Source: Fasciolopsis buskii (taxonomy: Eukaryota > Platyhelminthes > Trematoda > Plagiorchiida > Fasciolidae). Taken from it: a stretch of 64,000 bases of DNA. The position numbers and the translations under genes are program-made. Location: contig LUCM01009052.1 of the NCBI GenBank assembly GCA_008360955.1, positions 26,264 to 90,263 of the forward strand. Reading direction: 5' to 3'. Positions 28,501 to 43,500 of this stretch are shown here, piece after piece. The first letter of the stretch is position 1, and every line of letters begins with the position of its first letter. A model generated the notes under the pieces. The model worked only from the letters and a program-made list of their open reading frames with translations. It had not been told where the DNA came from and searched no databases.

Positions 28501-31500
28501 CCCCACCCCTGATCGCGGACTCCCCAATAACGCCTCCAATACCGACTCCTGTCATCGAAAAGACCAACAGACCTTCTATTGAGAGGGAGATGAAAGTGGA
28601 AACACCCAAGAAAGAGATCACTCGTGAGTGCACATCTTGTTCCAACCTGCTTCAGTTTTCTCAAACTATTAGTAATAAAATGTTAATTGAAAACTTTCCA
28701 GAGTGTAGGGATATAAGCGAATTGTTGCTCTTTTCTTGATGAAACTATTCAGTGGGCCATCGTCCAATACTTCCAGTGCTCTGTGGCAGATCCGGGGATC
28801 GTATGTTCAACTGTAAAATGTTGTGCACGTGCGTCCGCGAATTGGCGATTGTAAAATTCGGGTAGTAGAAAATCGTTGCCAAACATACGATGTCTGTATG
28901 TCTATTTTTCCTAGTAATTCACAAATAGGGCAGTGCTGCTGCACCGAAAAAAACGAGATTAGCCAAATTTGGCAGGTTTGACGAAAGATTAGATAGTCTT
29001 TAGGAAAGGGAACATTTGTCCACGTGTCGCTACTTTTCTCTCAATAGACTCACGGTATGATAATAATAGTGCCAGTGAAAATGTTCGTACCCCTAACTGA
29101 ATTCGAACCAGGTCGGGGCTGATCGGAGTTATTCTTTTTTCGAAATTTCCAAAACCGCTTCCTAATTCGAGTGGATGAAATGTTATGGGTTTGATTATCT
29201 CAGATCTACTTAGAATCGTAATGTGTACTCACTAATTATACTTCTCATCTCCCAATCTTGCAAAGTGATACAGACAGGGCAGTACTCGAAATGATTACCC
29301 ATGTGGCACTAAGACTCATCTCAGTATCATCAAACCGTGCATACGCACTGTTGCGTAGGCTTAAACAGTTGCATAGTACATTCCTGGTTTTTCGGTTGGC
29401 AGCCGATCGCCGGAATTGCGTGGAAGATCAATTCGTGCAAAAAAGTAGTTCCCAATAAAGGACACGATTAAGGTCATGGTGAAGAATTCTAAACTGATAG
29501 ACGTAAAACCACTGACGGTAAGTGAAGGTAATGCCAGGTGGTATTGTTCGGTAATGATTCCTTCTGAGTCAGCCTATAAAATCCGATGGCCCACGTCAGT
29601 CCTCATCCTGTTCCAGTTCAATTCTCAGCTTCGTGGTTATTACAGGAGAAATACATTACCGTATTCAGCAATACACCCCTTGGCTGCACGAAAAAGTACC
29701 CCAGAAATGATCCAGCAACAGAAAAGCAACGATTGTATAAGCAAATTAAAAATACGCTTATTTTTTCCAGATTGCCTTAACAGGAACAAGTTTTGATGCT
29801 TTGGACTTGCTGATCCGTTCGAATTTCGATACGGTGGTCTATTATCTAAATGGAGGAACACAAAGGCAGTTGGATTCGATGTGTCTAATGAATTGAAAAG
29901 CTCGTTTTTCAAAGAATAAAAGAAAACAAACAATCTAAGGAGAGGAGAGCGGCTAAAGATCACCTAGTCATTTTAACTACAATTCCGCCGATTTGATTGG
30001 AAACATTCCCCACTATTTTTGCCTTCAAATTTGACTAATATCTCGAACCCCCATCCCCGGCAGTGTAATATTGGAAAATTATTTCTCTGGTCCTTTTCAG
30101 CCGGGGAACAATCGGGATAGAGGTTTCTCGAAAATATTTCGGCATTGATTTGTCTTCACTCTTTAAATTTGTGCATGCGTCACCGAGTTTAATGGCCTGA
30201 TATGCTGACAGTTCGGTTGGTATTTGGCATCGCAGCTTATCCCCGATAGCCTCCCCTTACTATCCTGCTCAAATTCGCATGCGATGGATGTAGAAAATAA
30301 AAATGGCAAACTTAATCTCTCGTTTCTGTCCACCACCACCCCCGCACCCCACTCCCTTTGCGGTGTTATTTTTCGCATTCTCTTGCATTCTTGTGAGCTG
30401 TGGTAATGATTTGTCACCGGAATTCACATCTGCATGCACAAGCTATTTCAGCGCATTGTGATGCACTTTTCCGTGCCTATTCATAAAAAACCGAAGCTGT
30501 TTTTGGATTGGTTGCCGCATTTGTCTTGTCCCTTAGAAATTCTTCTCTTGCTCATACCTAATTTGTTCTGTTTTTTGCTTCCACCAATTTCAACAGCTTC
30601 GATAGTGCTCGCTGGGAGGACATCTCCGCAGCTCGGTTCCAATCAAAGTAGGAGCAGTCCGACCAGGGCTCAGACCTATAACTTGGAGTAAGTTTCTACT
30701 TGCACTCTACTAATAATCCTATCCTCCGCGGTTTTTCAGAGCAAACTTGGATGTGTCATATAATGCATAAATTTTGTCGACAGCGGATCTGAATTCCGGA
30801 CTGCATTTTGTCAATTGACGCGTAGATCGACTTGGTTATTAGTAAACTTTCGCCATATTTACAAGTATATTTGTGCGCAGTTTGCCTTATATGACATCTT
30901 AATAGTTCTCTAAACTGTCACTTGAAGCCTGTGCATTGTCCAGTTTAGAAATAATTAGTTTCCATTATTGATTGCGTTTGTGAGATTATACATCATCCTA
31001 CCGCAAGCTATTAGTCAGCGGGTTTCTGGAGGTGTCTCGGTAAAACTGTCAGAATTCGCCTGCTCAGTGTGCAGCTCCTGTTAGCCTGAAATTCCCCGGT
31101 TTACCGAATCTCGGTCAAGCTGTTATTTGCCCCAACTGCTCTGAGTACATTTGTTACTTTTTCAGCTAAAAATATTCCACCACGGTTATCAATTTTGTTA
31201 CTTAATTGGGAACATGCGTCGATTTTAGTACCATGACTGTCAGCCGTCACAGTACTGTCAGAGCTGGGTACAAGATGAACTACCAATTAGGACCGTGATC
31301 GATATGACTGTCATGTCGACGGAAGCGTGGATTTTGTGTGCGTGAGATTCAAAGACCCGCCTTCCTTTCCCGGCTACCATTTATCTTTACAACCTACATT
31401 TCTGTACTAATAGTTCTCTAATCAAAACCATTTGACTGTGTTTTTAGTCTTCCTTAGAATATTTCATCTCATTGTTCGAGTCGCCTCACTGATCAGAATG

Positions 31501-34500
31501 TTCGAATTACTCGTACATTTACACTGACGAGTCATCACCGTCATTGGCCATTTTGAGGTTTCCTTTCATCACTCGACGAACTTGATCGACGTTAGTCTGT
31601 TCGATCGTCTGTCAGTCTGTGAGTTGTTTCGACTGGCTCTGAAGTTTGCATATATTTTGAACTTAGCCTGTCTTGAGTTGCATCGTTCCATCAGGTTGTC
31701 AACGTTCAGACAGGCCCACAGAAAACCACACTTGGGCATAATCGATGTGTGTAAATTTCGTCAATGTCGCACGACCGATTCAGCTACCATTTTTTTATTT
31801 GGACCCATTGCAGCAACGGTGCAGCTTAATCCCTGTAAAAGGGCTCCCTTTGAGGAGAGAATTTTATGTCTGGAGCGGGTCTAGAGAGACCCTGTGAGAG
31901 ACTGATTATGAAAGTTCAAGTTGCAATGGGAGCGAATTCTCAGTAAGGGTTGCTTGTGCAGCGGTAATGAATGCTGTTTTATGACTAAGGCTTAGCTCCA
32001 AGACAGCCATTTATGGCTGTGCAAGAAACAAGTTTAACAACTTGTAAATTCCTACAAAGAATGATGAAATTCTCCCTAGCAAGCCTGAATTTAATGGACG
32101 CTACTATGTACTGAGTTATCCGTCGATCAAACCCCTCTTATCCCTGACCAAAAAGTCTACCCGTACCAGTAAGCCAAAGCAAACAGTGGGCATTAGCGTT
32201 GCTCAAAACCATTTATGGCTATGGTCATAGCGAGCAGCAGTGCGCGCACGTGGGCTTATCGAGCATTTCCATCGAGGTGAGTGCTCTGAGGGCAACTTGC
32301 AATACGCATGATAAGAGGGGTAGGTATGCTACCTAAAACTGACCGAGTGCAAGTGAGACACCCGGCAAGTGAGTCCATAAATTACAGACCTGCTTTGGGG
32401 ATTCTAAAAGGAGTAGGCGTACGAGTTGTCGAGGATGATAGCCACGCGAGATGAAAAGGCTACGGCATTCAATTTGAGTGGCGGGGTAGCACAGTACAGT
32501 GAGTGATAGTAGGGAGGAAAAATCCAAGCCTATATCAGATGTTTGGGTGATAAAGACACCAGAGAGAGCCAGGCAACCAAACGGGTAAGTTGATACTTTG
32601 CATAGCTAATGAAGGGGGGAAACGAAAACCAATATGGGATGAAATAGTATGCTCGGGTACCGACTACAATGCGACCAAGCGCAAACTAAGTGGATGTGGT
32701 GCGTTGATAGCGATAACGGGGGGAGCTAGTGCAGGTGGGATAACGAATGTTTGATGTCCATGATTGTCAACGTTGGTGCGCTGGTTCTGTCCTCACGGAA
32801 GGTGTGACTGAAGAATAACACTGGGAAAGCGTTGTGAATATGCGTCAACGGAAACGACAGAGCGTAAAACACGGGTACCCATATGACCGGTGAAACAGTC
32901 AACATGCGCAAACATCGAATTCGGACGCGGATAAGATGAACAGCCGAACCAACACAGAAAGCATAACGAATGTTGGCGACAACCGAGAAGCAGTTTCAAA
33001 CATATAAGCAAAAGAAATTATGTACAAAATTGGCTGTTCGGAAAATCTTCACCAAAATAATCTGAGATTTTGTGCATTTGTGAAAGTAGGACAGAACAGT
33101 ACAGCATACTTGGTGATGCACAATATTTGCCACGAATGAACGTGATAAATTGTGGGGAATTGACTTGTCGTAGTTTCCGGCTTTGGTAAGGCAGATCACA
33201 GTTTTCCCAGTGACTTCAGTGTGCAACAGGCAATGCAGCATGTGAACCGAGACAAAATCAAAACATTTTGCGAGTTTCTTTCGTGCTAAGGGAGTACAGT
33301 TAGCGGTTAAAATTTACTGTGTGTAATGGGATCGGAAAACTGAAAAATGTACTCCTGACCTCATCCAATATATCAAATTGGCCAATAAAGTCCTGAAGAT
33401 GATCGGTTTTCAGTGGATTCGTCGAATTCAGACCCACACGCATTACAAAAAAATGCATCCCTCCACTGAGGTGGTAAATTCAGTGGCATTCTTTCGCAAG
33501 GTACTTACGGGAATATCAGTGGTAATAGACACAATTATAATATTATTGTTCGGGCGTCAATGATGGATAAGTCATTTTTCGGTCTTCCCTGGTGGCCGTA
33601 ACGCCTTTGATTCTTCTTCTAACATTGGTTCTCATTTGCTCTACAGAGGCTACTGCTAATTCATACCAAACTGTTTTAGGGCGTTTCTAAACCCTGATTA
33701 TCAGCTCAACTGGGGCATGAGACTTCGGCCAGGAAAATTAACGGTTTGATTTGGTGGCTATGACAACTACTTAATCTTCGTTTCCCACAAATTTTCCTTT
33801 TTTCTCTAGATCTGTTATAGTTTGCCAATGGGCAGCTTAAATATTTGTCTTTTGGTTTTTAACTAGTTTGGCAAATTCCTTCTTTTGGTCAATGGCTTAT
33901 CAACTACGACGGCCTCTTTACGCTGGTTTAGGCTGCCCTTCATCGAATAGTGTACTCACGGACGAATTGCAAACGGAGAACCATCCGTACCGCCTACGCA
34001 GTACATTGTGTCTTAGTGTCAACGCTTGGTAGGTCCCAGATCTTTTCGGCGACCGGACGACATCTGCTCGCTCTTGTGACGATAATACCAACTCTTCCAA
34101 ATCAAAAAAACAGGAAAACTAAAAGTGAGCAAATGTGGCAAGATCGACAGGGCTCTGACGCTTTGCTAAGATGGAGGGAGTTCTCAGTGGTGTTTATTTG
34201 ACCCAAATCTTTGGGCTTAATACCCCTAGCTGAGTTTAGAAGCAGGTAAATCATTCATGTGGGTTGAAAATAAACGCCAAGAAGAAATAGCTGATTCAGG
34301 GGACTTTGTGACTAATCCAGAGATGTCCGGAATCCTGTCTATGTTGGTTCAACCAGTTTCCCTTGATAGATAGTCCTTTGATCAAATGAGTCCACCGAGC
34401 AACTAAAAGTTTCTAGTTTTCTAAGAAGACAAACGGAGGATCAAAAAATGATACGTATTCAGACAAACGGTGTCTAACGGATAGTGTTGTTCTAGTTTTC

Positions 34501-37500
34501 TGGTTCCATAGTGATCAAAAGAACAAACACTGTAGTTCCTCTGATAGGAAGCCATCGAGCTTGTTGAGAAAAGCCAAATCGCTGAGAAAGGTCCCGAGAA
34601 AACGCAGTCACCGTTCCCCGGAACAAAATTTGTGAAAACCACTTAAGAAGGATTTGAGGAACATTTGATTCTCACAACAATAGACCTCGAATGTCATCAT
34701 TTTTAGATACTCACGGCAAGTTATTTGTCCAAACCGAAAAATCCTCGCCTTTCTGACTCCGACCCCATCGGCAGATGAGACTTTTGAGTAAAGTCCTCCT
34801 TTCGGCTTGCATCATCTTTGATCTTTCAGGAAAGTATTATTCTCGAAGACTTCGTTTTTTGGGCAATATTTTATACAAGGAACAGGGAAACCAATGCACA
34901 AAGCTCCATACAAAACCCAATTGGTGATCAAGCTTTAGAGTGATTCTGAAAATGAATGAATCCCTGTGGATTTCTCGTAAGACAGAAATTACATAAAATC
35001 ATGTACTTCTGACTACATCCATAGATGAGTATGGCTCAATTCAAGCGTATGTTTAGCCGGAATGGGGATGACTGCTAGCTTTGTTGAGCATTCTGATTGG
35101 ATTTCGGAAAAGTTATAAATTTCCTCAGACTTTGAATGATGAAAATTATTGGCCAATAGCCATTTTTGCTTCAAACTGTGACATCTCTTTTATCATTCTT
35201 CTTTTAATTTCTTCTCTGGTTACCATTCAACGAAGGTCGTACGTCGTCACAATCCGTCACGTGAGTGCCAAAGCACGCGAAATCAGCGTCTCACCTGGGA
35301 CTGTTGTGGATGTAAGTATCCAAATAGTCACTTGCCATCTTACACGATTTTTTTGGCTGATCATTATCGTACACTTCATTCACTTAAGGTGGTTGGTAAG
35401 TTCTACGGAAAAGTCATAAATTTCATTTAAACGAAACAGGAAGCCCGCGAATTTGTTATAAGTTAGGGGATGGTCAGTTTGTTCACTCGGGTTCATTAAT
35501 TCATTTGTCACGCACCTTTTAAGGATTGATCTGCAGTTAGTTTAAAAGGGCACGAAGAGCCAGATAATATATGGAGTGGAAAATCCATCGCGTTGTCAGC
35601 AACCGGAATGGAACCAGCTACCCTCGGCTTACCGGGCAGATGATAATCTACCTGAATTACTTTGGGTTCAGGCCTCGGATGCAAATTCCGTGACAGGACA
35701 ACCAGGGAGGCGCAGAACATTGTTCCTTTGATACCCAAACTAAACGGCCATTAATCACTTGAACAGCCCGACAGGATAACGAACCGAACAGTTTAGCATT
35801 ACTTCATGAGCTCTGTGATTGATTTTCAGTTCTTTTTTGAGCCATTAGGAGGAGATAGTCGTTATATGGATCGATGATTTGCATGACACTGAATGCCTAA
35901 GTACGCGATTCCCGTCCGACGACCATGTCCACGGTTGCTGACATGGTAAGGCCATTGCCAGATAGGAGGATGGTCACTGGTTCTATTCCGGCTGATGATG
36001 TCAGCCACTGGATGTGCAGTAAGTAATTGGATTTTCCATTCCATACGTTTAAAGATTTCAAGTATAATGGGTCTGAGGAACTCGACCCAATTTAGAATGC
36101 ACGGCAGGTTAGATTCTTCGGCATGCGGCCGGCGGTGGCCTTGGGGATACGATCGTGGCATTTGGACGTGAAGGTCGCAGGTTTGATTCCGCCCAACGCC
36201 GGTCAACTTTGACACTTGGCAACCCTCTGTTGACCGCAGCCCCCTTCCTGAAAAATAATGTGCGTTGTTACTTTATTAATAAAGTGAATGATAAATAATA
36301 TATTCATTGCTTTATCAGGATCCTAAGGGTATCACATCTGTTCCCGGATTCAGAAAAGTTTTATTATCAAAAAGCAGTTAAACAATATAATTCCTCAAAC
36401 CATTCTTCGTAAGCCTTTATTCAAAGTCTCATTCAATCAAACTATTCGGAGAAGAAATTTTGTCGCGGGCAACAAACATCCAAGCAATCCAATAAAAGTA
36501 TTCACTGCAACTTTTGCGGAGATCGGATTCCTTGCATCATTCATCTAACATCTGAAAACACCAGTGTCATATGGAGCCGTGTTCGAACCAAACTCTCTGA
36601 TGTGTTGTTATTGTAACGTCTGCCTCCGTGTTTGACCTGCGTGCAGCGACATTTCCATGACACAGCATAACCTCTCGCATTTGGGTTTTCAAATCATGTC
36701 TGGCTAAGACAAAAGACGGTAATACAATCTAATCGTACTTTGCGGTACAGGTAGTACGGGTACAGTGTCCCCCGTTTCGATCACGGAGACAAGTATCATC
36801 TGCCCGGTGTGCCTTCGTTATTGTCGAAACATTTGAGGCCACATCCATCAGCTGATTTCTACGGAACTAACTGTTAAACTGTCTGTGAGTGGAAACAGTA
36901 AATTCATGAACCCACATCGCTGGCAATATCCTAAGCATCAGCTGAAACTCCATTAATGAACACAGCATATATGCTGCCGCATTGAGCGGGCACAGCTGCC
37001 TTCTGTTTCTTGTGGTCCCGACGGGGTGCCAGAAGTAAAGTAACCAATTAGACTCCTGGAATATCCCTCTTACTTCTCTTTGCGATGGTTATGACAGTTT
37101 ACATTGACGAGGGCTAGGTGCGCAGATACATGCTCGCGACTATCTGTTTCATGATACCAATGCAACACTTAGCATCGTGTCGTGAACTATACATCTTCGG
37201 CTACACAGTTTGCATCGGTATCCAACTTCCTATTCCGTTCCGGTTAAGCAGTGCGATAAAATCTTTTGCAGATGCATGGAGTTTCTGACAGGATACATTT
37301 TGGCAATGATTTAGCGAAATTCCTATAGTTAAGGACGATATTCGATAGGCAGATTTAAAACTGGGATTGTTATCTAATCACCTCATAGGTTTCAACCGTG
37401 AGGTACACTCTACTCTTGATTGTCATTTGGGTTACTTTGCATGCAGCGGACTCCAGCTAAGGGTGGCTAAATTGTGCAATATTTATTTTGCCACAAACCT

Positions 37501-40500
37501 GACGAATGCTGTGCCATTGGGTGCTTGTTTCCATATACTTATGCTTATGTTGCATGTCAAATAAATCGATCGCAGGAACTTTATACCGATCCCCGTCGAC
37601 AGGACAGAGGCCATAGTCAGGAGTTGATAAATTGTGATGCGTTTATTGCTTCTCCTTCATTGACGTCTCCGATTTCTCGCAAGGACAAGTGAAGCTTATC
37701 AATTGTGCCTATTTCCGTGAACTGCGAGGACGCTGCAAAATTACAAAACAAAACAGGCGAGATTATTATATACTGAACAGGGTATTACCGAAACCGCTGG
37801 ACTCTGTCTGTAGCCTGTTCTAGATTATTTTCTCAGAGATCAAATAGATGACTTGAATAACGAAACCAAGACGAATGTATACCGCAGAAAAGAAAGATAT
37901 TGTGTGTACGTCCTGAGTCTCCGATCACTTTAGGTCTACAGATAAATTGGAGAGTAACACTGTTTGACAAACGTGGGCGAAGGATATCCATCGGATGAGA
38001 CATAAATCAAAACTGAAAGGGATCACATTTCCTCATACCATAAACTCACTTAAAAACAACGGTTCTTTACTAGGAAAATTAGGAAGCACCTTGATAACGT
38101 TCACCTTAATGTTTTCCAATGCAGTTTACACTAGACACGAAAAAACCACAACAGATGAACCATCACGATAAGAACAAACCTTCAAATCGGCAGTGCTTTA
38201 ACACGGAACTTGAAATCTAACCATCATACAGTTAATTGAAACAACCCGGATAGGAAAACGACTGGGATTTAGGGTTCCAAGCTTGAGTTGGTTACCGGAC
38301 ACTCTCAACCGTTGATCGTTCCATTTATTTTACCGTTATCTGTTTCGAGTAAACTTTGCATATACTCATGTCTATTGATTTTGTGTCGTTAATCGTTTTC
38401 TCATATCTGTTCTATATATCGTGGCTGATTTATGACACTGAGCGGATGACTTTTTTAATTGTATGATTTCTTATTCTCTGTGTCATTTTCGCGCTGGCAT
38501 CATGAGGATCCTTTTGTCCGCTTTTTTGCTTCATCATGATATTCCTTGAGCTAGCTGATAAAGGCAAAGGATGCCGGTTTAGGTAAAAGTGCATTGAACT
38601 GCCCATTGCGAATTTGTTCTCTTCGTGAGCGATTGATCAATATCGGGGAACATGTTGCTTATTGATTTTCCGGGGTTTATCCCCTCTCACAGTTTAATTT
38701 AAGATTTGACCACACCCTGTAACCTTGACATTTGTTCCTTCTCCTTCCTTTTACACAAGACGTCACCATTCTTGGCACGGGTTACAGTCATATGTACAGT
38801 TACAGTTACAGGTACCGAAGAGAGTTAAATGTTACCTACTGCCACTAAAGTAGTACGGTGTTTGCGCTTAAATTTCTCGTGCATAGATTCCAAAGCTTGA
38901 TAGGAATTGGACTCGATGAAATTATAATGGTTTTCAGTTGTGCGATGCACGGGCATCTCTGAACATCACAAAGAACAGCTATGTTCCCCCCGGTAGTGAC
39001 CTCCAAAAATCGATCACACGCTGAGTTTATTATCCAAGGACCGCCTGTTGAGCTGGAATTTTACAAACCATTCTCGAGGGCATATCATCACCGCAGGTGG
39101 CATGTCACTGTTGAAAGATTTGGTTCTGATTGAAATCGCTTGTATTTACAAAAAATCACTGTCCTGCAGCAACACCCAGTAAATGCCATGTATGCTACCA
39201 AGTACACTGTCCACCGAAAAAATAACACTTTGGACAGATTATGGATCAGAGAAATCAGACCATTGGTTCGCAATATTTCCCGGGTTAAAGTTTGATAACT
39301 GGGACACCATTCTGAGAACAATAAAACATTTTAATTTCACTGAGAGCTTTCTTAAATTAATAAACACTTGGCGCTGGGTAGCGCTTCTTGGCGTATGGGC
39401 AGTTCTCATGAATGTAACCCATACTGAGCTGTGCATTGTGAACGGCGATCACGGTACAATAATAATAATAGATTACATTCCACATTGTTCTCTTGAGGCT
39501 ATCTTAGTATTCATTCTGTAATGTAGATTAGGTATTTTATATCACACCACACACCGATACATCTCTGCTTCATATGAACATCCAAGTAATCATTTCGGCT
39601 GTTATTAGTGTCTTCTCGTCGAGACTGTTTCTCCCACGAGGTCCATTCACGCAAACTTTTCGATACCTTACGATGAATTACACTCAAAACCCCTCGAGCG
39701 TTCATGCATGGTAAATGGTAGAATTTCCTTTGGTCAGATGTAAATTGACCCCCTATTATAGATAGCGGTAAAAATTTAGAGACTACCGTAACGAAGGCGT
39801 AAGATCGAAAAAATGGTTGTCTACGTGAATCACGTGGTTTTGTCTTGGTCCACTAGCACTATCCATTTAGGACACAGCAAGGTCGTTTCAGCGCAGCCGA
39901 TCGATCGTTTGTGAAATAAGCTTTTTGTTTGGATCACGAAGGTGTAAACATTTAGTCAGCTATTCAGTCGCAAAATGTCACCTATTCTCATCACATCAGT
40001 GCATGACGAATGGAGAAGACAGATTACGGGACGATGGGTTCACTTTCACTCTCGATTTCTTTTCTGAATAAAAAATAAATGAAAAAGAAACGTGACCGGA
40101 CAATCACGTTTTATGCTAGGCAGATCAGGACCCATAACGTCGGCATGGGTAGTAATGTGGGTAGTCAAACAAAACACATTTTTCTTTTGTTTTTCCACGG
40201 AATCCCTATTACTAAATATGAAGCATTATTCCAAAATTTTTTGGGAGAACTGAAGGACATCTTGATTGCTTATATCTGATATTGGGAATATGTAAATACT
40301 TGAGTTCCTCACAAGAAACTAACCGCATGCGCGACATTTTCAATCAAGTTGGTTACGATAACGGCAACTATCTTGAATGTTTCGAGTTTTGGCAATAATC
40401 GGAAGCAGTTTAGCGCACAGAAATGCGACGATCGTTCCTTGTGTGACGAATCGTTTGGTTGTCTATTTTACTCAGAATTCGCTAAGCGGTTGGATACGTT

Positions 40501-43500
40501 ACACTGAAAATCATGCGAAGGTTATTCATTAAGGTGAATGAATGCATTCTGAGGAAAATGTGTTGCCGTTGTGTCTTTTGCTTCCGTTTACTTTCAAATA
40601 TTTGTGCAGTACAAAAGAATTCCTCACCCATATATTCATTTGATAGGGTAGAAAAATCCGTAGGAAATTCCACATGGCCTACGGAAAACCATGTGAATCA
40701 TACACGGGATTTCTCGGAAACTAGTAACTATTAGTTTTTGCTCATTCATTTGGATAGATTGCTATTGGGTAAACTTCATATTTGTCTAAGATTGGTGTCT
40801 TTCGATTAAATTACCTTATCTGCCCGGATTAAATAGTTCGAGTATGTGTGAAAACTGGTTAGAAATAGTGGAGTGGGGACTTCCCAAGTGAGTGGTAATT
40901 GTATCCATGTGGCCAATAACAATAACAAGTCATAAGTTTGAATTTTCCGTTTTTCAGAATCCATCCTGTGGCAGCTGTATTTTTGCATGAGGATACCTAG
41001 GTTTGAACCCCAGGGCGCTAATAGAAAATAAACAAGTGTTATCCAGTGTCTAGTGTGTTTTTGGACCTTTACGCTCTTCTGATTGCGGTTAATTGAATCA
41101 GGATTTTTATCCTTTTCCAGAAAAAATGTTTGTGACAGCCATTGGGACTGTTCAGCAGTAGAAGGGTAGATTTTGCTCCAGAAGTTTCGATAATCAACAG
41201 TGAAGAGGAGAAAGAAGTAGACACAATGTGTTTATGTCGAGCACCTGCTTAAGCCATTTCAGTTTATTCCTGATTCACCACGGTACATAATCAGAATATG
41301 GCATGTGGAAAATAAATAAAAAGAAGTAACAAAATTGCCTGATTAATATGAGTTTAATCAAATGGCTTGTGTCCGATAGTTTTTACGTAGGTAGAAGGCA
41401 GTTTTCTGATTTCGTCAACATTGCTCGACCAAACACTGGGCACGTTTATATTCCCATGCCTTAGTCGTACTCTGAATAGCTATGGGAAAACAGACCGCTT
41501 TCCGTAGACGAAAGATTTGCTACCAAATCATGTTCCGGATAGTCTAATTGGTATCACCGAGTGCCATGTCCAATTCTAGCTACTTTTTGGCGACTGAAGC
41601 CAATTAACGGATTCTTGTCACTGGAAGTGAATCGGCGGACAACCCGTGAGATACTAAAGTTGCAGGATAGCTCTCAGGACGGTAATGTTCTGGGAAGTAC
41701 TCAGTCGGAGAGCGGCATTCGCTTGGTTCTGGGATTAGTCATGTTGCCCAAAATGAGACTCACAAGCGGTGCAGATCAGTCAGATTACATCGTTAATTTT
41801 ATGCCTAAATGTTGTGAGTTCGAATCCTTCAACCATCTTACGTTTGTCAGTTTTTCAGTTTACATTTGGTTACATTGATCTTCATGGAAATGATGTACAA
41901 AAACTGAAAAACTACAATGGGTGAAACGAAACAAAATAAGCAGAAGATAACAGCTTATTATCCAGTTTGCAATCGGTCAATTTTCAGCACCGAGCTCCAC
42001 CGTCAGCTCAAATTACTTGTTTAATAAAGACTATTCGGAATTGAATAATTCTATTGTGATGATTTCGGGGATGCGCGAATCTAGAGTTCAACCGTCAAAC
42101 TTTCGTAAGTTTCAGACTCAGGTTTAATTCCACGATTGTCCATTCGCTTGCGAATCTGATCTTTTATCAGTGAGGTGAGGTGTGCGGATAAAAACTCTGT
42201 CTCACCCCAGGCAACACGATTCACTGCAACGAATGTTATATTATGTCATCAGAACAATGTCCGTCAGTCGGAGATTCCAGCGCTCTTTGGTTTGTGACTT
42301 TTGATTGTGTGTCTAGAAACTACTGGTTCAAACAATCTAGGTGATCTGGATGTAAGTTTAGTTTTGGCAAGTTCTGTTTCGTTTCCATCTTGTCGATCAA
42401 GCTCAGTTCTTATAAATGTAAGATTGGCAAGAATAAATCGTAATGTCAATATTCTGCCAGATTTGCCGTCTTTCTGATCTGATATCTTGTTTAAGAACCG
42501 AAAGACAAAGTTACCATCAGCTTTTTCCCACTTGCCTCCGTGGCTCCAGTTCCACAGTGGAATATGCCAAACTGTTCCCAGTTCAAGACTGCTTTCTATG
42601 TCATGTGAATTCTCATGACAATCGGTGGTGTTCTAGCTGAGAATACTGTCAGGCCAAAATAAGAAAAATGCGTAAGAATTCCCACAAAACATTTGTTTCC
42701 ACCTTTGACATTATTTGATGATCTTTTTGTCACACACATTTACTTGTCAAAGTCAACTGTCTGTGTGCGTAGACCGAGCAAAGGTGTTCGCAATCTCAAC
42801 ATAAGCTACATAGATATAGACCGTCAATAAATTGGTTGGGAAAAGGCAGGGATGTCGCTTTTAGTATGAGGAAAATGTTGCCGTTATTGAATAAAACCGA
42901 CGTTCAGATCGTAACTGTCAACGCTGTGACCCAAATGTAGTCACCCGTCAGAACACCAGTCTGCAATAAACTTCTGTTTGCAAACCAGATTCACCCTAAG
43001 TACAGGTCGCTTTGTGATGCTTATCATTTTAGCTGTTTCGGATGTAAAAGGCGGTGACCGAAAATACGTACCCCCTTCTCAACAGTCATTTTCTGACCGA
43101 GGCGGTAGAAACCTTCAGTGAGATACCTGAATATGGTGAAAAGAACACAACGATGTTTGCGACTTCTTTTACCATATGACGAAGAAAAACCTAGATATTG
43201 TGGAGTGAATTTCATGAAATGTAACAATTTTTTCCTCGACAAATCCTTAGCCCCGGAGAGCTCCACAGATGCCTGACTTTTGGAACCAAATATGGTCTGG
43301 CGTCATAATTCCTTTGGGGTAGTAACCAGTAATTCGGTACAACAAACCAGTAATTATCCTTGTTCTTGTCGCGAAGACCCGATGCACGGTGTGAGTAAAG
43401 CGATTTGAATAGTATACTAATAAGTTATCCATCAAAAAAGTGTACAAGATTTCCTTAACTCTTCTATATAGGTAATTATCATTCTATTTTACCCCAGTGA

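Noticed and set aside
31526..31545. Hammerhead ribozyme core (CTGACGAG), considered because some fluke repeats carry hammerheads
   Set aside because: No GAAA partner and no stem II or stem III pairing; similar words at about 17427 and 59172 fail for the same reason.
35862..36215. 117-codon minus-strand frame
   Set aside because: It reads antisense through two adjacent SINE-like repeats; a related peptide appears antisense to the SINE at 19364-19526.
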